Shown here: positions 42,276 through 50,924 of the stretch, one piece after another
Layout of the letters: each line of letters opens with the position of its first letter
Position numbering within the stretch: the stretch's first letter is position 1
Origin: Streptomyces sp. Ag109_O5-10
GTDB taxonomy: Bacteria; Actinomycetota; Actinomycetes; Streptomycetales; Streptomycetaceae
Assembly: GCF_900105755.1 (NCBI RefSeq)
Contig: NZ_FNTQ01000001.1
Location: 620,001-684,000 of the forward strand
Reading direction: 5' to 3'
DNA length: 64,000 nucleotides
Translations under genes and position numbers: made by a program
Notes under the pieces: model-generated
Told to the model about the DNA's origin: nothing
Databases searched by the model: none
Seen by the model: the letters and a program-made list of their open reading frames with translations, nothing else

Positions 42276-44495
42276 TCAGAGCATGCCGCGCTCCCGGGCC
42301 CTGGCGACCGCCTCGCTCCGGTCGTGCGCGTCGAGTTTGCGGAAGATCGCCCGTACCTGTGTCTTGACGGTGTTGTGGGACACGTAGAACTCGGAGGCGA
42401 TCTCACGCAGTGTCAGCGGACCGCACAGGGCGCGGAGCACCCGGCGTTCCCGCAGCGACAGCTCCCGGGACCCGGACCCGACGAGCCCCACGACGGTGTC
42501 CTGCACGACCCGTCCGAGGAGTTCGGTGAGCACTCCCGGTGACTCGCACCGGGCCGCCGCCCGCTCGGCCGTCTCGCGGGCCTCCCGTGCGGCGGCCGTG
42601 TCGTGCCGCGCAGCGGCAAGCCGTGCCCGTGTGACGTGGTACCAGGCGTGCATCTGGGGTTCGCCGCCGGTCCTGGACGAGTCGGCCAGCGCCGCTCCCG
42701 CCTCGGCCAGGGTCCGCTCGGCCTCGTCGGCCCGCCCCTCGTCGAGGAGCAGGCCGGCCCGGCCGATGTAGGCGGGCGCGGCGACGAAGTGCCGCTCCAG
42801 CCCGGCCGTCCCGGCCGCGGCCAGGGCCGCGTCGCTCAACATGCGCGCCGGCTCCTGGCGTCCGGTCAGCAGGGCGCACAGCGCCCGCAGCCCCAGCGCG
42901 CGGACGAGCGTCAGGCCGTGCCCGGCGGCATGTGCGTCACGGGTCGCCTCGCCGAGCAGCGCCTCGGCCTCCTCGTACCGAGAGGTCCACAGCAGAGCGG
43001 TACCGCGGGCCGTACAGGCCAGAGCGCGCCAGGACGTCAGCGGGACGGTGCCGGCGAAGGCGGTTTCGGCGAGCCGGTCGCCGGTCAGGATCTGCCCCTG
43101 CAGCCAGCAGGCCACCGCCCGGGCGACGGCTGCCGCGTCGGACACCGTGCTTCCCTCCCCGAAGGTCTGCGCTCCCGGCTCCCTGAGCCGGACCACGTCG
43201 AGCCAGCGCCGGGCCGTCTCCGGAGCGCCCTCCGAGAGGGCCGCCATCGCCGCCACGACGCACAGTCTCGCGTCCGCGGCGACCGTGCGGCGCGGCAGGA
43301 GCTCCAGCCACTGCGCGACCTCACCGCTGCGGCCCGCCGAGATCGCCTTCTCCCAGTCGCGGAGTACCGACCCTACGGCGGCGGCCTCGTCGCCGCCCCG
43401 CACCCAGTGCCGGACGGCCGCGGTCGTGCCGCCGTGCTGTGCGTACCACCGGGCCGCCGTCCGGTGCATCGACGCGACGGTCTCCCGCCCCTCGGCTCCG
43501 AGCAGGTCGAAGAGCAGCGCGGACAGTGCGGGATGGCGCCGGTACGCCGAGGGTTCGGCGGCCACCGGGACCAGCAGCTGGACGGTCCGCGCGAGCTCGC
43601 GCAGCAGTACGCCCGCCCGGTCCCCGGCGAGGGCCCGGCACGGCCCGGCACTCAGTTCGTCGAGCACACTGGTGCGCAGGAGGAACTCGCGCTGCTCGGT
43701 GGTGAGCCGGTACAGCACCTCGGTGGCCAGGTACTCGGTGACCGCTCGCCCGCCGCGGGCCAGGTCGGCGGCCGTACCGGCGATGCCCGACGGGCGAGCG
43801 AGGGTACGGCCCATGACGCACAGCGCCGCCGCCCACCCCTCCGTGGTCCGGTACACCGCGCTCGACGTCTCCGCGTCCGGAGCGGCCCCGAGCAGTTCGG
43901 TGAGCACGGCCTCGGCCTCCTCCGGAGTGAAGGCCAGGTCCTCCCAATCCAGTTCGGCGACCGCGCCCCGGGCGCGCAGGGCGGGTACCGGCCCGCCCGG
44001 AACGTGACGCGTCGACAGGACGACACGGAAGCCATGCGGAAGCCTGGTCAGGAAGTCCGACAGGCTGCGGACCGCGTCGGCGTCCGTGATCGATTCCACC
44101 CCGTCGAGGATCAGCGTGAGGGGTCCCTGGCCGTGCAGTCCGCTCACGAGGTCCGGCAGGATCTCCTCGGGCCACGCATCGAGCGTCCACGCGCCGCTGT
44201 GTGGGTGGACGGGCAGTTCCGGCCGTACGTGCCGCAGCGCCCGCAGGATGCCCGCCCAGAGCCGGCCCGGGGCGTTGTCGTACGCGTCCAGGCTGAGCCA
44301 GGCGCACCCGCCGCGGGCTGCGGGGCGCTGCGCCCACTCGCTCAGGAGCACCGTCTTCCCGGCGCCGGCGGGCGCGGAGACCACCACGACGGGCTCGGTC
44401 GACGCGTCCAGCCGGCGCAGCAGCCGGGGCCGGGTCAGCAGGTGCGGGGGCTGGTCGGCGGGGCGCAGCTTGAAGGCCGGCACGGAGCTGGTCAT
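42276..44495 (-). CDS. MalT-like LuxR-family regulator, 739 residues
   Basis: The N-terminal AAA/STAND domain has APAGAGKTVLLSEWA (~residues 41-55) and a Walker B PLTLILDGVESI. A TPR-like middle leads to a LuxR HTH at the end (LSLRERRVLRALCGPLTLREIASEFYVSHNTVKTQ in two parts, residues ~679-739). Its opening, KLRPADQPPHLLTRPRLLRRLD, is typical of MalT-type regulators. It lies between the hydroxylase gene (convergent, 19 bases) and the catabolic operon (same strand, after a terminator), so it may control the pathway with the other large regulator. Confidence 0.9.
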   Translation of the reverse strand: MTSSVPAFKLRPADQPPHLLTRPRLLRRLDASTEPVVVVSAPAGAGKTVLLSEWAQRPAARGGCAWLSLDAYDNAPGRLWAGILRALRHVRPELPVHPHSGAWTLDAWPEEILPDLVSGLHGQGPLTLILDGVESITDADAVRSLSDFLTRLPHGFRVVLSTRHVPGGPVPALRARGAVAELDWEDLAFTPEEAEAVLTELLGAAPDAETSSAVYRTTEGWAAALCVMGRTLARPSGIAGTAADLARGGRAVTEYLATEVLYRLTTEQREFLLRTSVLDELSAGPCRALAGDRAGVLLRELARTVQLLVPVAAEPSAYRRHPALSALLFDLLGAEGRETVASMHRTAARWYAQHGGTTAAVRHWVRGGDEAAAVGSVLRDWEKAISAGRSGEVAQWLELLPRRTVAADARLCVVAAMAALSEGAPETARRWLDVVRLREPGAQTFGEGSTVSDAAAVARAVACWLQGQILTGDRLAETAFAGTVPLTSWRALACTARGTALLWTSRYEEAEALLGEATRDAHAAGHGLTLVRALGLRALCALLTGRQEPARMLSDAALAAAGTAGLERHFVAAPAYIGRAGLLLDEGRADEAERTLAEAGAALADSSRTGGEPQMHAWYHVTRARLAAARHDTAAAREARETAERAAARCESPGVLTELLGRVVQDTVVGLVGSGSRELSLRERRVLRALCGPLTLREIASEFYVSHNTVKTQVRAIFRKLDAHDRSEAVARARERGML

Positions 44496-44529
44496 GGCAC
44501 CTTCGATGGGGTCGTCGGAACGAGTGCGG

Positions 44530-44569
44530 CCCCGGCGTCCGGCTCGCCTGCACGAGCCGGACGCCGGGG
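44530..44569 (-). terminator. Terminator of the ring-cleavage operon
   Basis: The 17-base arms 44530-44546 and 44553-44569 pair perfectly around a CCTGCA loop, in the 128-base gap after the flavin reductase stop. It should end the maleylacetate-reductase-to-reductase transcript before the regulator gene. Confidence 0.8.
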
Positions 44570-44623
44570 GCCGGGAGCCGTGGTGGGCCGGGGGTCACGG
44601 CAGCCTTCGCCGGGCCGCCGGCG

Positions 44624-45112
44624 TCAGCAGTGGGGCCTGAGCGCGCCGAAGTCTCCGCCGAAGTGGAGCAGCGGACGGCCTTCCACGCGGTGTTCGAAGT
44701 GGCGGACGTCGCCCACGAATATGGTGTGGTCGCCACCGGGCAGCGCGGCGGAGACGTCACACACGACAGCCGCGATGGCCTCCCTCAGCACCGGCACGCC
44801 GTGGTCGTCGATGGTCTCCACGCCCGCGAACTTGTCCGCCTTGGAGACGGCGAAGTTCCGTGCGAGGTGTTCGCTGTCCTCGCCCAGGACGTTGACGGCG
44901 AAGCGGCCGTGCTCGGCGATCGCGGTCCGCGTGTACAGCTGGTTGCCGATGCACACGATCAGCTGGAGCGGCTCAAGGGACAGCGCGGCGACGGCGCTCG
45001 CCGTCATGCCGATGGGCGTGCTGCCCGCGCATGTGGTGATCACGCTGACTCCCGTGGCGAGCCGGCTCATCGTGGCTCGGAACCCGAAGACGACATCAAC
45101 GGTTTCACTCAT
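44624..45112 (-). CDS. Flavin reductase, HpaC family
   Basis: A 162-residue flavin-reductase-like domain protein: RATMSRLATGVSVIT, GMTASAVAALSLEPLQLIVCI, FAVNVLGEDSEHLARNF, a central metal-free core and GDHTIFVGDVRHFEHR near the end. ATG 45112 follows GGAGG by 7 bases. It would supply FADH2 or FMNH2 to the HpaB-type hydroxylase. It is the last gene of the operon maleylacetate reductase, dioxygenase, reductase, though its oxygenase partner is on the other strand beyond the regulator gene. Confidence 0.9.
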   Translation of the reverse strand: MSETVDVVFGFRATMSRLATGVSVITTCAGSTPIGMTASAVAALSLEPLQLIVCIGNQLYTRTAIAEHGRFAVNVLGEDSEHLARNFAVSKADKFAGVETIDDHGVPVLREAIAAVVCDVSAALPGGDHTIFVGDVRHFEHRVEGRPLLHFGGDFGALRPHC

Positions 45113-45218
45113 CTGAGGACCTCCGTGAGGGCGGGGCCGGACCCCGCGGTGTGATGAAGTGTTCGACGCCGGTCGTCCGCACGGACGAGCGGCTCTCGTC
45201 GTGGTGGCGCGGTGGGGG

Positions 45219-46088
45219 TCAGCCCGTGACGTGGGGTTCGAGGACGAAGGTGCGGCGCAGCAGGGTGTACGGCGCCTCGGTCGCTCCGCCGCGGGGGCCG
45301 GTGCCGGCCGCGTACGTGTCGTAGCGCTCGACCAGGGACTCCCTGACGCCGAAGACCGGATCGGTGTCGAGGTAGGGGTCGTCCGAGGGGAACAGCATGG
45401 TGGTCACGCGCTGGAACCCCGGAGCCTCGATCAGCAGGTGCACATGGGCGGGACGCATCAGCGACCTGCCGGTCGCACTCATGAGTTCGCCGACCGGGCC
45501 GTCGCCGGGTATCGGGTAGCTGGACGGGCGGATGGAACGGAAGCCGAAGTGCCCGGCGTCGTCGGTACGGAACAGCGCGCGCATGGCCGGCTCGTCCAGA
45601 CCGGGTACCTCCATGTCGTAGTGGCCGTCCGAGTCGCTGTGCCAGACGTCCACCGCCGCGTCGGCCACCGGTGCCCCGTCGTGGTCCACGACCAGTCCCT
45701 CGAAGAACAGCGGGGTACCGGGCAGCCCGCCGGAGATGTCGGCGGATGCGGCCTGCTGGGGCCTGTCCTCCCTGAAGTACGGGCCCAGCACGCTGTTCTC
45801 CGTGGCCTCGCCGGAGCGTCGGTTGGTCAGGTTGTCGACCAGCATGGTGACGCCTAGCACGTCGGACAGCAGGATGAACTCCTGCCGTGTTGGGGTGCAC
45901 GTCTGCCCGGTGCGCGTCAGGAAGTCCACTGCCCGGGCCCACTCGTCCTCCGTCAGGCCGACGTCGCGGACGAAAGCGTGCAGGTGCCGCACCACTGACT
46001 CCAGGATCTCGGCCACGCGGGGGTCCTTGGTCTCCCGCATGGCCGAGATCACGGCCTCGGTGATGGTGTCGCTGGTCAGATCACGCAT
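45219..46088 (-). CDS. Intradiol dioxygenase, hydroxyquinol 1,2-dioxygenase type
   Basis: A 289-residue protein with an N-terminal helical dimer domain (SVVRHLHAFVRDVGLTEDEW) and a beta-sandwich dioxygenase domain. Iron ligands are visible: Tyr in HYDMEVPG and SSYPIPGDG, and His in RPAHVHLLI. Intradiol enzymes with this N-terminus cleave catechols or hydroxyquinol with non-heme Fe(III). Adjacency to maleylacetate reductase makes hydroxyquinol the likely substrate, giving maleylacetate. ATG 46088 lies within the 3' end of the upstream gene (8-base overlap), indicating coupled translation. Confidence 0.9.
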   Translation of the reverse strand: MRDLTSDTITEAVISAMRETKDPRVAEILESVVRHLHAFVRDVGLTEDEWARAVDFLTRTGQTCTPTRQEFILLSDVLGVTMLVDNLTNRRSGEATENSVLGPYFREDRPQQAASADISGGLPGTPLFFEGLVVDHDGAPVADAAVDVWHSDSDGHYDMEVPGLDEPAMRALFRTDDAGHFGFRSIRPSSYPIPGDGPVGELMSATGRSLMRPAHVHLLIEAPGFQRVTTMLFPSDDPYLDTDPVFGVRESLVERYDTYAAGTGPRGGATEAPYTLLRRTFVLEPHVTG

Positions 46089-47214
46089 GACGCGCTCCCG
46101 TGATGGTTGAGTTGTGGGTCGCGGACTCGCTCGGGCGAGGTCCGTCGCCGGGTGGGGTGCGCGGCCGCCGCCCTGCCCAGGCATCGGTCAGGAGGGCGTG
46201 CACCGAGGCCCGTTCGACCGGCCGCGGGTTCCAGTAGCCGTCGCGCACGATGAGTTCGGCCGCCTGCTCGATGCCCGACTCCGGCATGCCGAGGTCCCGC
46301 AGTGCCCCGGGGGCGCCGAGCCGTCGCGCGAAGTCGAAGAGACCGCTCGCCGCGTCGGGCGCCGACAGCGCACCCGCGATGCGTGCCATGGCCTCGGGGG
46401 CCGCCGCCGCGTTGTGGGCGACCACGTGCGGCAGGACGACCGCGTGGGTCTCGGCGTGCGCGAGCCCGAACGTGCCGCCCAGCACATGGCACACCTTGTG
46501 GTGCAGGGCCATGCCCACCGTGCCCAGGCACGTGCCCGCCAGCCACGCCCCGTACAGGGCATCGGCCCGCGCCTCGCCGTCGTCCGGACGCTGCGCGACG
46601 ACCGGGAGGGACCGGGTGAGGGATTCGAGCGCCTCACCGGCCATCAGGAAGGCGAGCGGATCCCGGTCCTGTGCGTAGAGGGCCTCCACGGCGTGCGCCA
46701 TCGCGTTGATGCCGCTGACCACCGACGCCGCCGCGGGAAACGTGAGCGTCAGGTCGACGTCGTAGACCACGGTCCTCGGCAGCACTTGCGGCAGCCGGCG
46801 GGTCGTCTTCCGGTGCCCCTCGGTCTCGCCGAGGATCGGTGTCATCTCCGAGCCGGCGTAGGTGGTGGGCAGCGCCAGCTGCGGCATCCCGGTCCGCAGG
46901 GCGATCGCCTTGCCGAGGCCGATGGTCGAGCCACCGCCGACGGCGAGGACCGAGTCCGCTCCCACCGTCCGGGCATAGGCGACCGCGTTCTCCGTGACCT
47001 CGACGGGAGTGTGCGGAGCGGCTTCCGTGAAGGTGCCCACCGCGGCCCCGCCCAGGACGTCGTGCACCTCCGCCGCCTGGCCCACCTGACCGGGTGCGCT
47101 CAGGACGAGCACCCGACGGCATCCGAGAGCGTCGGCCTCCTCGGGGATACGGCTGCGCGTACCGCTGCCGAAGACCACCTTGGTGATCTGCCCCCGATGC
47201 ACGAATGTCTTCAT
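46081..47214 (-). CDS. Maleylacetate reductase (Fe-type alcohol dehydrogenase family)
   Basis: A 377-residue iron-type ADH fold protein: FGSGTRSRIPEEA at the N-terminus, VLAVGGGSTIGLGKAIAL for nucleotide binding, LPTTYAGSEMTPILGET, the metal-site helix AMAHAVEALYA and HHKVCHVLGGTFGLAHAETHAVVLP in two segments. The TTYAGSEMTPI and HHKxCHVLGG wording is that of maleylacetate reductases. ATG 47214 has GGGGAA about 4 bases upstream. It would reduce maleylacetate to 3-oxoadipate, the substrate of the CoA-transferase encoded at 49525-50924. It is the first gene of a three-gene operon. Confidence 0.92.
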   Translation of the reverse strand: MKTFVHRGQITKVVFGSGTRSRIPEEADALGCRRVLVLSAPGQVGQAAEVHDVLGGAAVGTFTEAAPHTPVEVTENAVAYARTVGADSVLAVGGGSTIGLGKAIALRTGMPQLALPTTYAGSEMTPILGETEGHRKTTRRLPQVLPRTVVYDVDLTLTFPAAASVVSGINAMAHAVEALYAQDRDPLAFLMAGEALESLTRSLPVVAQRPDDGEARADALYGAWLAGTCLGTVGMALHHKVCHVLGGTFGLAHAETHAVVLPHVVAHNAAAAPEAMARIAGALSAPDAASGLFDFARRLGAPGALRDLGMPESGIEQAAELIVRDGYWNPRPVERASVHALLTDAWAGRRPRTPPGDGPRPSESATHNSTITGARHA

Positions 47215-47596
47215 GAATTTCCCCAGTCCCGCCGTCTGCGTGGAAGCAAGACTCTCGGCGGCCCGGACGACCGGGGTCAACGGAATCCGCTGGGGATAAC
47301 CGGTGCCGGCGGTGAAATACCTTGTTCGTGGGACTGGCTCCGCGCCCGGGGCCTCCGGCTCTCGACGGACATCACTCGTCTGCGCGATGCGGTGGGTGTC
47401 CACGGGCTGGACCGTGGATCCGGACCTCTGTCAGGCGGATGTGCCGGTCGAGGTCACCGGAACGGCGTCCGACGGGTCCGCACTCACGAGCGACGAGGGT
47501 TCAGGCCAAGGGGTGCCGAACCGGGAATACAAGGGTCAGCAGCACACGGAGCGCCTCGCCATCGGCAGCTGCGGAGGGCTCAGGGAGACTCGTGCC
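47215..47596. promoter_or_regulatory. Divergent promoter region, ring-cleavage operon versus cation-efflux gene
   Basis: A 382-base stretch with no credible gene. It contains the inverted repeat TCCACGG (47399-47405) and CCGTGGA (47412-47418) and must hold the promoter of the maleylacetate reductase operon. No consensus -35/-10 pair stands out. Confidence 0.4.
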
Positions 47597-48196
47597 GTGA
47601 CCACCACCGATGATGTCGCCCGCCAGACCCTGCTCTGCCGCGGCTTTGCCCTGGAGTACGCCACCCTCGCCTGGAATGTGATCGGCATCGTGGTGCTCGC
47701 CGTAGCCGCGATCACGGCCAGGTCGGTGGCCCTGGCCGGGTTCGGCCTCGACTCCCTGATCGAGATCGGGGCCTCCACCGCGGTCATCTGGGAGCTGTCA
47801 GGAAGCGGTGAGGGCCGGCAGAGGCGGGCGCTGAAGCTGATCGGGATCGGCTTCGCCCTCCTCGCCGCCTATCTCCTGGTCCAGTCGACGTGGGTGCTGG
47901 CCGCCGGCTTCCGCCCGCACCACTCGCCCCTGGGTATCGCCTGGACCGCCATCACCGCAGCGTTGATGTTCACCCTCGCGGCGGGCAAGGCCCGCACCGG
48001 GGCCGCGTTGGACAACCCAGTGCTGAGGGCCGAGGGCCGGGTCACCCTGATCGATGGCTTGCTCGCAGCTGCCGTCCTGGCCGGCCTCGCCCTCAACTCA
48101 CTTGCCGGCTGGTGGTGGGCGGACCCGCTCGCCGGCTACGTCCTCGTGTACTACGCGATCCGCGAGGTGAAGGAGATTTTCTTCGGCAAGCACTGA
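47597..48196 (+). CDS. Cation transporter of the cation diffusion facilitator type
   Basis: GTG 47597 with GGGAG about 9 bases upstream gives 199 residues; a longer frame to 47303 has no support. It has about five to six membrane segments: WNVIGIVVLAVAAITA, GFGLDSLIEIGAS, IGFALLAAYLLVQSTW, AWTAITAALMFTLAAG, a loop, and LIDGLLAAAVLAGLALN. The membrane block matches CDF proteins, with LDSLIE where the family has a metal-site D-S-x-x-D; the second site reads EGRVTLIDG. It lacks the cytoplasmic C-terminal domain of full-length CDFs. Substrate unknown. Confidence 0.8.
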   Translation: MTTTDDVARQTLLCRGFALEYATLAWNVIGIVVLAVAAITARSVALAGFGLDSLIEIGASTAVIWELSGSGEGRQRRALKLIGIGFALLAAYLLVQSTWVLAAGFRPHHSPLGIAWTAITAALMFTLAAGKARTGAALDNPVLRAEGRVTLIDGLLAAAVLAGLALNSLAGWWWADPLAGYVLVYYAIREVKEIFFGKH

Positions 48197-48505
48197 CCGG
48201 GCTGCGCGCTGTCGATTCTCGTGAACATCGAACACCTCACGGCCAGGGTGCCTCCCGATTCGGTGAACAAGTGCTGCCCGTTCCCGTGACCAAAGCCACC
48301 CGCGGGACGGCGGACCTCATGTTCCCCTGGCCGGTCGTGACGGAGTTCCTGCAACGCACCGATGGGGTGGTGTCACCCGGCACCGAGGACGTACATGTCG
48401 ACCTGGATGCCCAACTGATGCGTCTTCTCGCCGAGCACTGACCCACACCCACGATCGATCGATCGATCATCGATCGCAGCGATCACGGGACAGGAGCCCA
48501 CGCTG
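48197..48505. other. Gap with a doubtful short ORF and GATC repeats
   Basis: A frame from GTG 48271 to TGA 48439-48441 gives 56 codons (ending ...VDLDAQLMRLLAEH) but has no ribosome binding site or known domain; it may be a decayed gene end. After it, GATC is repeated at 48454-48476 (CGATCGATCGATCGATC, then ATCGATCG), just upstream of the broken transporter gene. Confidence 0.4.
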
Positions 48506-49309
48506 TTGACCGTGCTGTCGCCGATCTTCGCTCTGCTCGCGGCGGCAACCAACGCACTGGGGACCGTGATGCAGCGCCGGGCCGCCACCGTTGTCCCGCA
48601 GTCCAGCGGTCTGCGCACCGGCCTGATGTGGGACCTGCTGCGCACACCGGTCTGACTGCTCGGCACAGGTGGGGTCACCCTCTCGGCGATCTTCCAGGGC
48701 GCCGCGCTGGCCACCGGCGCCCTGGCGGTCGTACAGCCGCTCTTCATGATGCAGTTGCCATTCGTGCTGCTGCTCGCGAGCATCGTCTTCGGGCGCCCGT
48801 CGCCCCGGGCCGGCTGGGTGCCCGTCGGCAGCATCGGGGGCGGCCTGGGCCTGGCGTTGTTCGCGGCCGCGCCGACCGGTGGCACTCCCGGGATCCCCGC
48901 GGCTCGGTGGACAGCGGCGCTGACCTGCTGCCTGCTCGCCGTGGTGGTGCTGTGCAGCGTCGCGGTCAGGCTGACCGACGGCGCGGCGCGCGCCGCGTGC
49001 ATGGGCCTGGCCGCCGCCGTCTCCTACTCCCTCACTGCCGCGCTCACGAAGTCCTCGACCGCCGCCCTCGGCCGCCGGGATATGGGTGCCTTCCTGCTGG
49101 AGAACGCCATGCAACCCGGACCGCTGGTCGCCTCCCAGCCTGCCCTGACCCTCGGGGACACACCGGTGAGTGTGGCGCTCGGCGTCACCCTCTACGGGGA
49201 AAGGCTGCGTGGTGGCTGGTGGCTGACCCTCCAGGTGTTCGGGCTCGCGCTGGTGGCGTACGGAGTCGCCCGTCTGTCACCTCGGCATCTCGTTCTCGCA
49301 GGAACGTGA
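48506..49309 (+). pseudogene. EamA/DMT-type transporter broken by an in-frame TGA
   Basis: TTG 48506 with AGGAG 9 bases upstream opens a frame that runs for 49 codons (FALLAAATNALGTVMQRRAA) and stops at TGA 48653-48655. The same frame then continues without a shift to 49309, with several hydrophobic helices (LPFVLLLASIVFGRP, GGGLGLALFAAAP, AALTCCLLAVVVLCSVAV). The TGA sits in a segment reading PV-stop-LLGTGGVTLSAIFQ, where related transporters carry Trp, so a TGG to TGA change explains it. The full protein would be ~267 residues with ten membrane helices of the DMT superfamily. A sequencing error is possible. Confidence 0.75.
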
Positions 49310-49524
49310 AATACCCGATTCAGGCGAGAGCGGCCGACAGCACAGCACTTGAATCGCTGCCAATATCGCCGATCTGCGGGATGGCCGAGCGCGCCGTGGC
49401 ATCGGACCGTGGAACCAGGTCTCAGTGGACGGCCCGGCAGGCTGAATGCACATCGGGCGGACATGTCGGCGGCGTAAAACACTACGCCACAGAATTCACG
49501 CGAGTATCTGGAGATCCGAAAAGC

Positions 49525-50280
49525 ATGGGGAAATTGGTCAGTACGGCCCTGGAGGCCGTGACGGATGTGCCGGATGGAGCATCGTTGGCCGTGGGCGGGT
49601 TCGGATTGAGTGGTGTGCCGAACGTGCTGATCCAGGCCCTGTTCGAGCGGGGGGTCGGCGGGCTGTCTGTCGTCTCGAACAACTGCGGGGCAATGGATTC
49701 GGGCCTGGCGGTACTGCTCTCGGCGGGCCGGATCGGACGGGTGACAGGATCGTACGTCGGGGCCAACAAGGAGTTCGCGCGGCAGTACCTGGCCGGTGAG
49801 CTGGAGGTGGAGCTGATCCCACAGGGCACGCTCGCCGAACGGCTGCGCGCCGGCGGCGCGGGCATCCCCGCCTTTTACACCCCGGCGGGGGTGGGCACGC
49901 AGGTCGCCGAGGGCGGGCTGCCCTGGCGCTACGACGGCTCCGGCGGGGTCGCACTGGCCTCTCCGGCCAAGGAGGTGCGGGTCTTCGACGGCACCGAGTA
50001 CGTGCTCGAGCGCGGCATCCGCACCGACTTCGCGCTGGTGCGGGCAGCGCAGGGCGACCGGCACGGAAACCTGGTGTTCAGCAAGTCCGCCCGCAACTTC
50101 AACCCCCTCGCGGCCATGGCCGGCAGGCTCACGATCGCGGAGGTGGAGGAGCTGGTCGAGCCCGGCGAGATCGATCCGGACGCCGTGCACCTGCCCGGCA
50201 TCTTCGTCCAGCGGGTGTTGGCCCTCACCCCGCAGCAGGCGGCGGACAAGAAGATCGAGCGGCGGACGGTGACCAGCTGA
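49525..50280 (+). CDS. pcaI: 3-oxoadipate CoA-transferase, subunit A
   Basis: A 251-residue class I CoA-transferase alpha subunit. ATG 49525 has GGAGA about 10 bases upstream. Typical stretches are [19 protein letters not shown] (the GxGGF motif region), [39 protein letters not shown] and [13 protein letters not shown]. It pairs with the subunit encoded next (1-base TGATG overlap). In the beta-ketoadipate pathway it moves CoA from succinyl-CoA to 3-oxoadipate. Because maleylacetate reductase is encoded in the same region, 3-oxoadipate is a better guess than acetoacetate, though SCOT-type enzymes look alike. Confidence 0.9.
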   Translation: MGKLVSTALEAVTDVPDGASLAVGGFGLSGVPNVLIQALFERGVGGLSVVSNNCGAMDSGLAVLLSAGRIGRVTGSYVGANKEFARQYLAGELEVELIPQGTLAERLRAGGAGIPAFYTPAGVGTQVAEGGLPWRYDGSGGVALASPAKEVRVFDGTEYVLERGIRTDFALVRAAQGDRHGNLVFSKSARNFNPLAAMAGRLTIAEVEELVEPGEIDPDAVHLPGIFVQRVLALTPQQAADKKIERRTVTS

Positions 50281-50924
50281 TGGCCTGGACTCGTGAGGAG
50301 ATGGCCGCCCGCTCCGCGCGTGAGCTGCGCGACGGCCAGTACGTCAATCTCGGCATCGGCCTGCCCACGCTGATCCCGACCTACCTGCCGCCAGGGGTGG
50401 AGGTGATCCTCGAGTCGGAGAACGGCATCCTGGGCACCGGCCCCTACCCGGGTGCGGACGAGGTCGACCCGGACCTGATCAACGCCGGCAAGGAGACCGT
50501 CACGGTCCTGCCCGGCGCCTCCTTCTTCGACTCCGCACTGTCCTTCGCGATGATCCGCGGCGGCCACATCGACGTCGCGGTGCTGGGTGCCATGCAGGTC
50601 TCCGAGCAGGGGGACCTGGCGAACTGGGCGATCCCCGGAAAGATGATCACGGGGATCGGCGGTGCGATGGACCTGGTCCACGGCGCCCGCACGGTCATCG
50701 TCGTCATGACGCACACTGCCAAGGACGGCTCGCCGAAGATCCGCACCGAGTGCACGCTGCCGCTGACCGGGAAGCACTGCGTGAACCGGATCATCACTGA
50801 TCTCGGTGTCCTCGACGTCACCGACGAGGGGCTTGTGCTGGTCGAGTGCGCACCTTCCGTCGACGTCGAGGAGATCACCGCCAAGACCGACGCCAAGCTG
50901 ACCGTCACGGAGGGCCTGCTGTGA
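50280..50924 (+). CDS. pcaJ: 3-oxoadipate CoA-transferase, subunit B
   Basis: The 214-residue beta subunit carries the active-site stretch [15 protein letters not shown], whose Glu forms the CoA-thioester intermediate, plus [37 protein letters not shown] and [20 protein letters not shown] 50280 overlaps the subunit A stop by one base, and its own stop overlaps the thiolase GTG by four, so the three genes are tightly coupled. Confidence 0.92.
   Translation: MAWTREEMAARSARELRDGQYVNLGIGLPTLIPTYLPPGVEVILESENGILGTGPYPGADEVDPDLINAGKETVTVLPGASFFDSALSFAMIRGGHIDVAVLGAMQVSEQGDLANWAIPGKMITGIGGAMDLVHGARTVIVVMTHTAKDGSPKIRTECTLPLTGKHCVNRIITDLGVLDVTDEGLVLVECAPSVDVEEITAKTDAKLTVTEGLL

Noticed and set aside
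48271..48441. Short ORF after the cation-efflux gene
   Set aside because: No ribosome binding site and no known domain; kept only as a note in the gap entry.
48454..48476. GATC-rich repeat as a CRISPR or origin-like array
   Set aside because: Only a few tetranucleotide copies; no spacers, DnaA boxes or AT-rich region.
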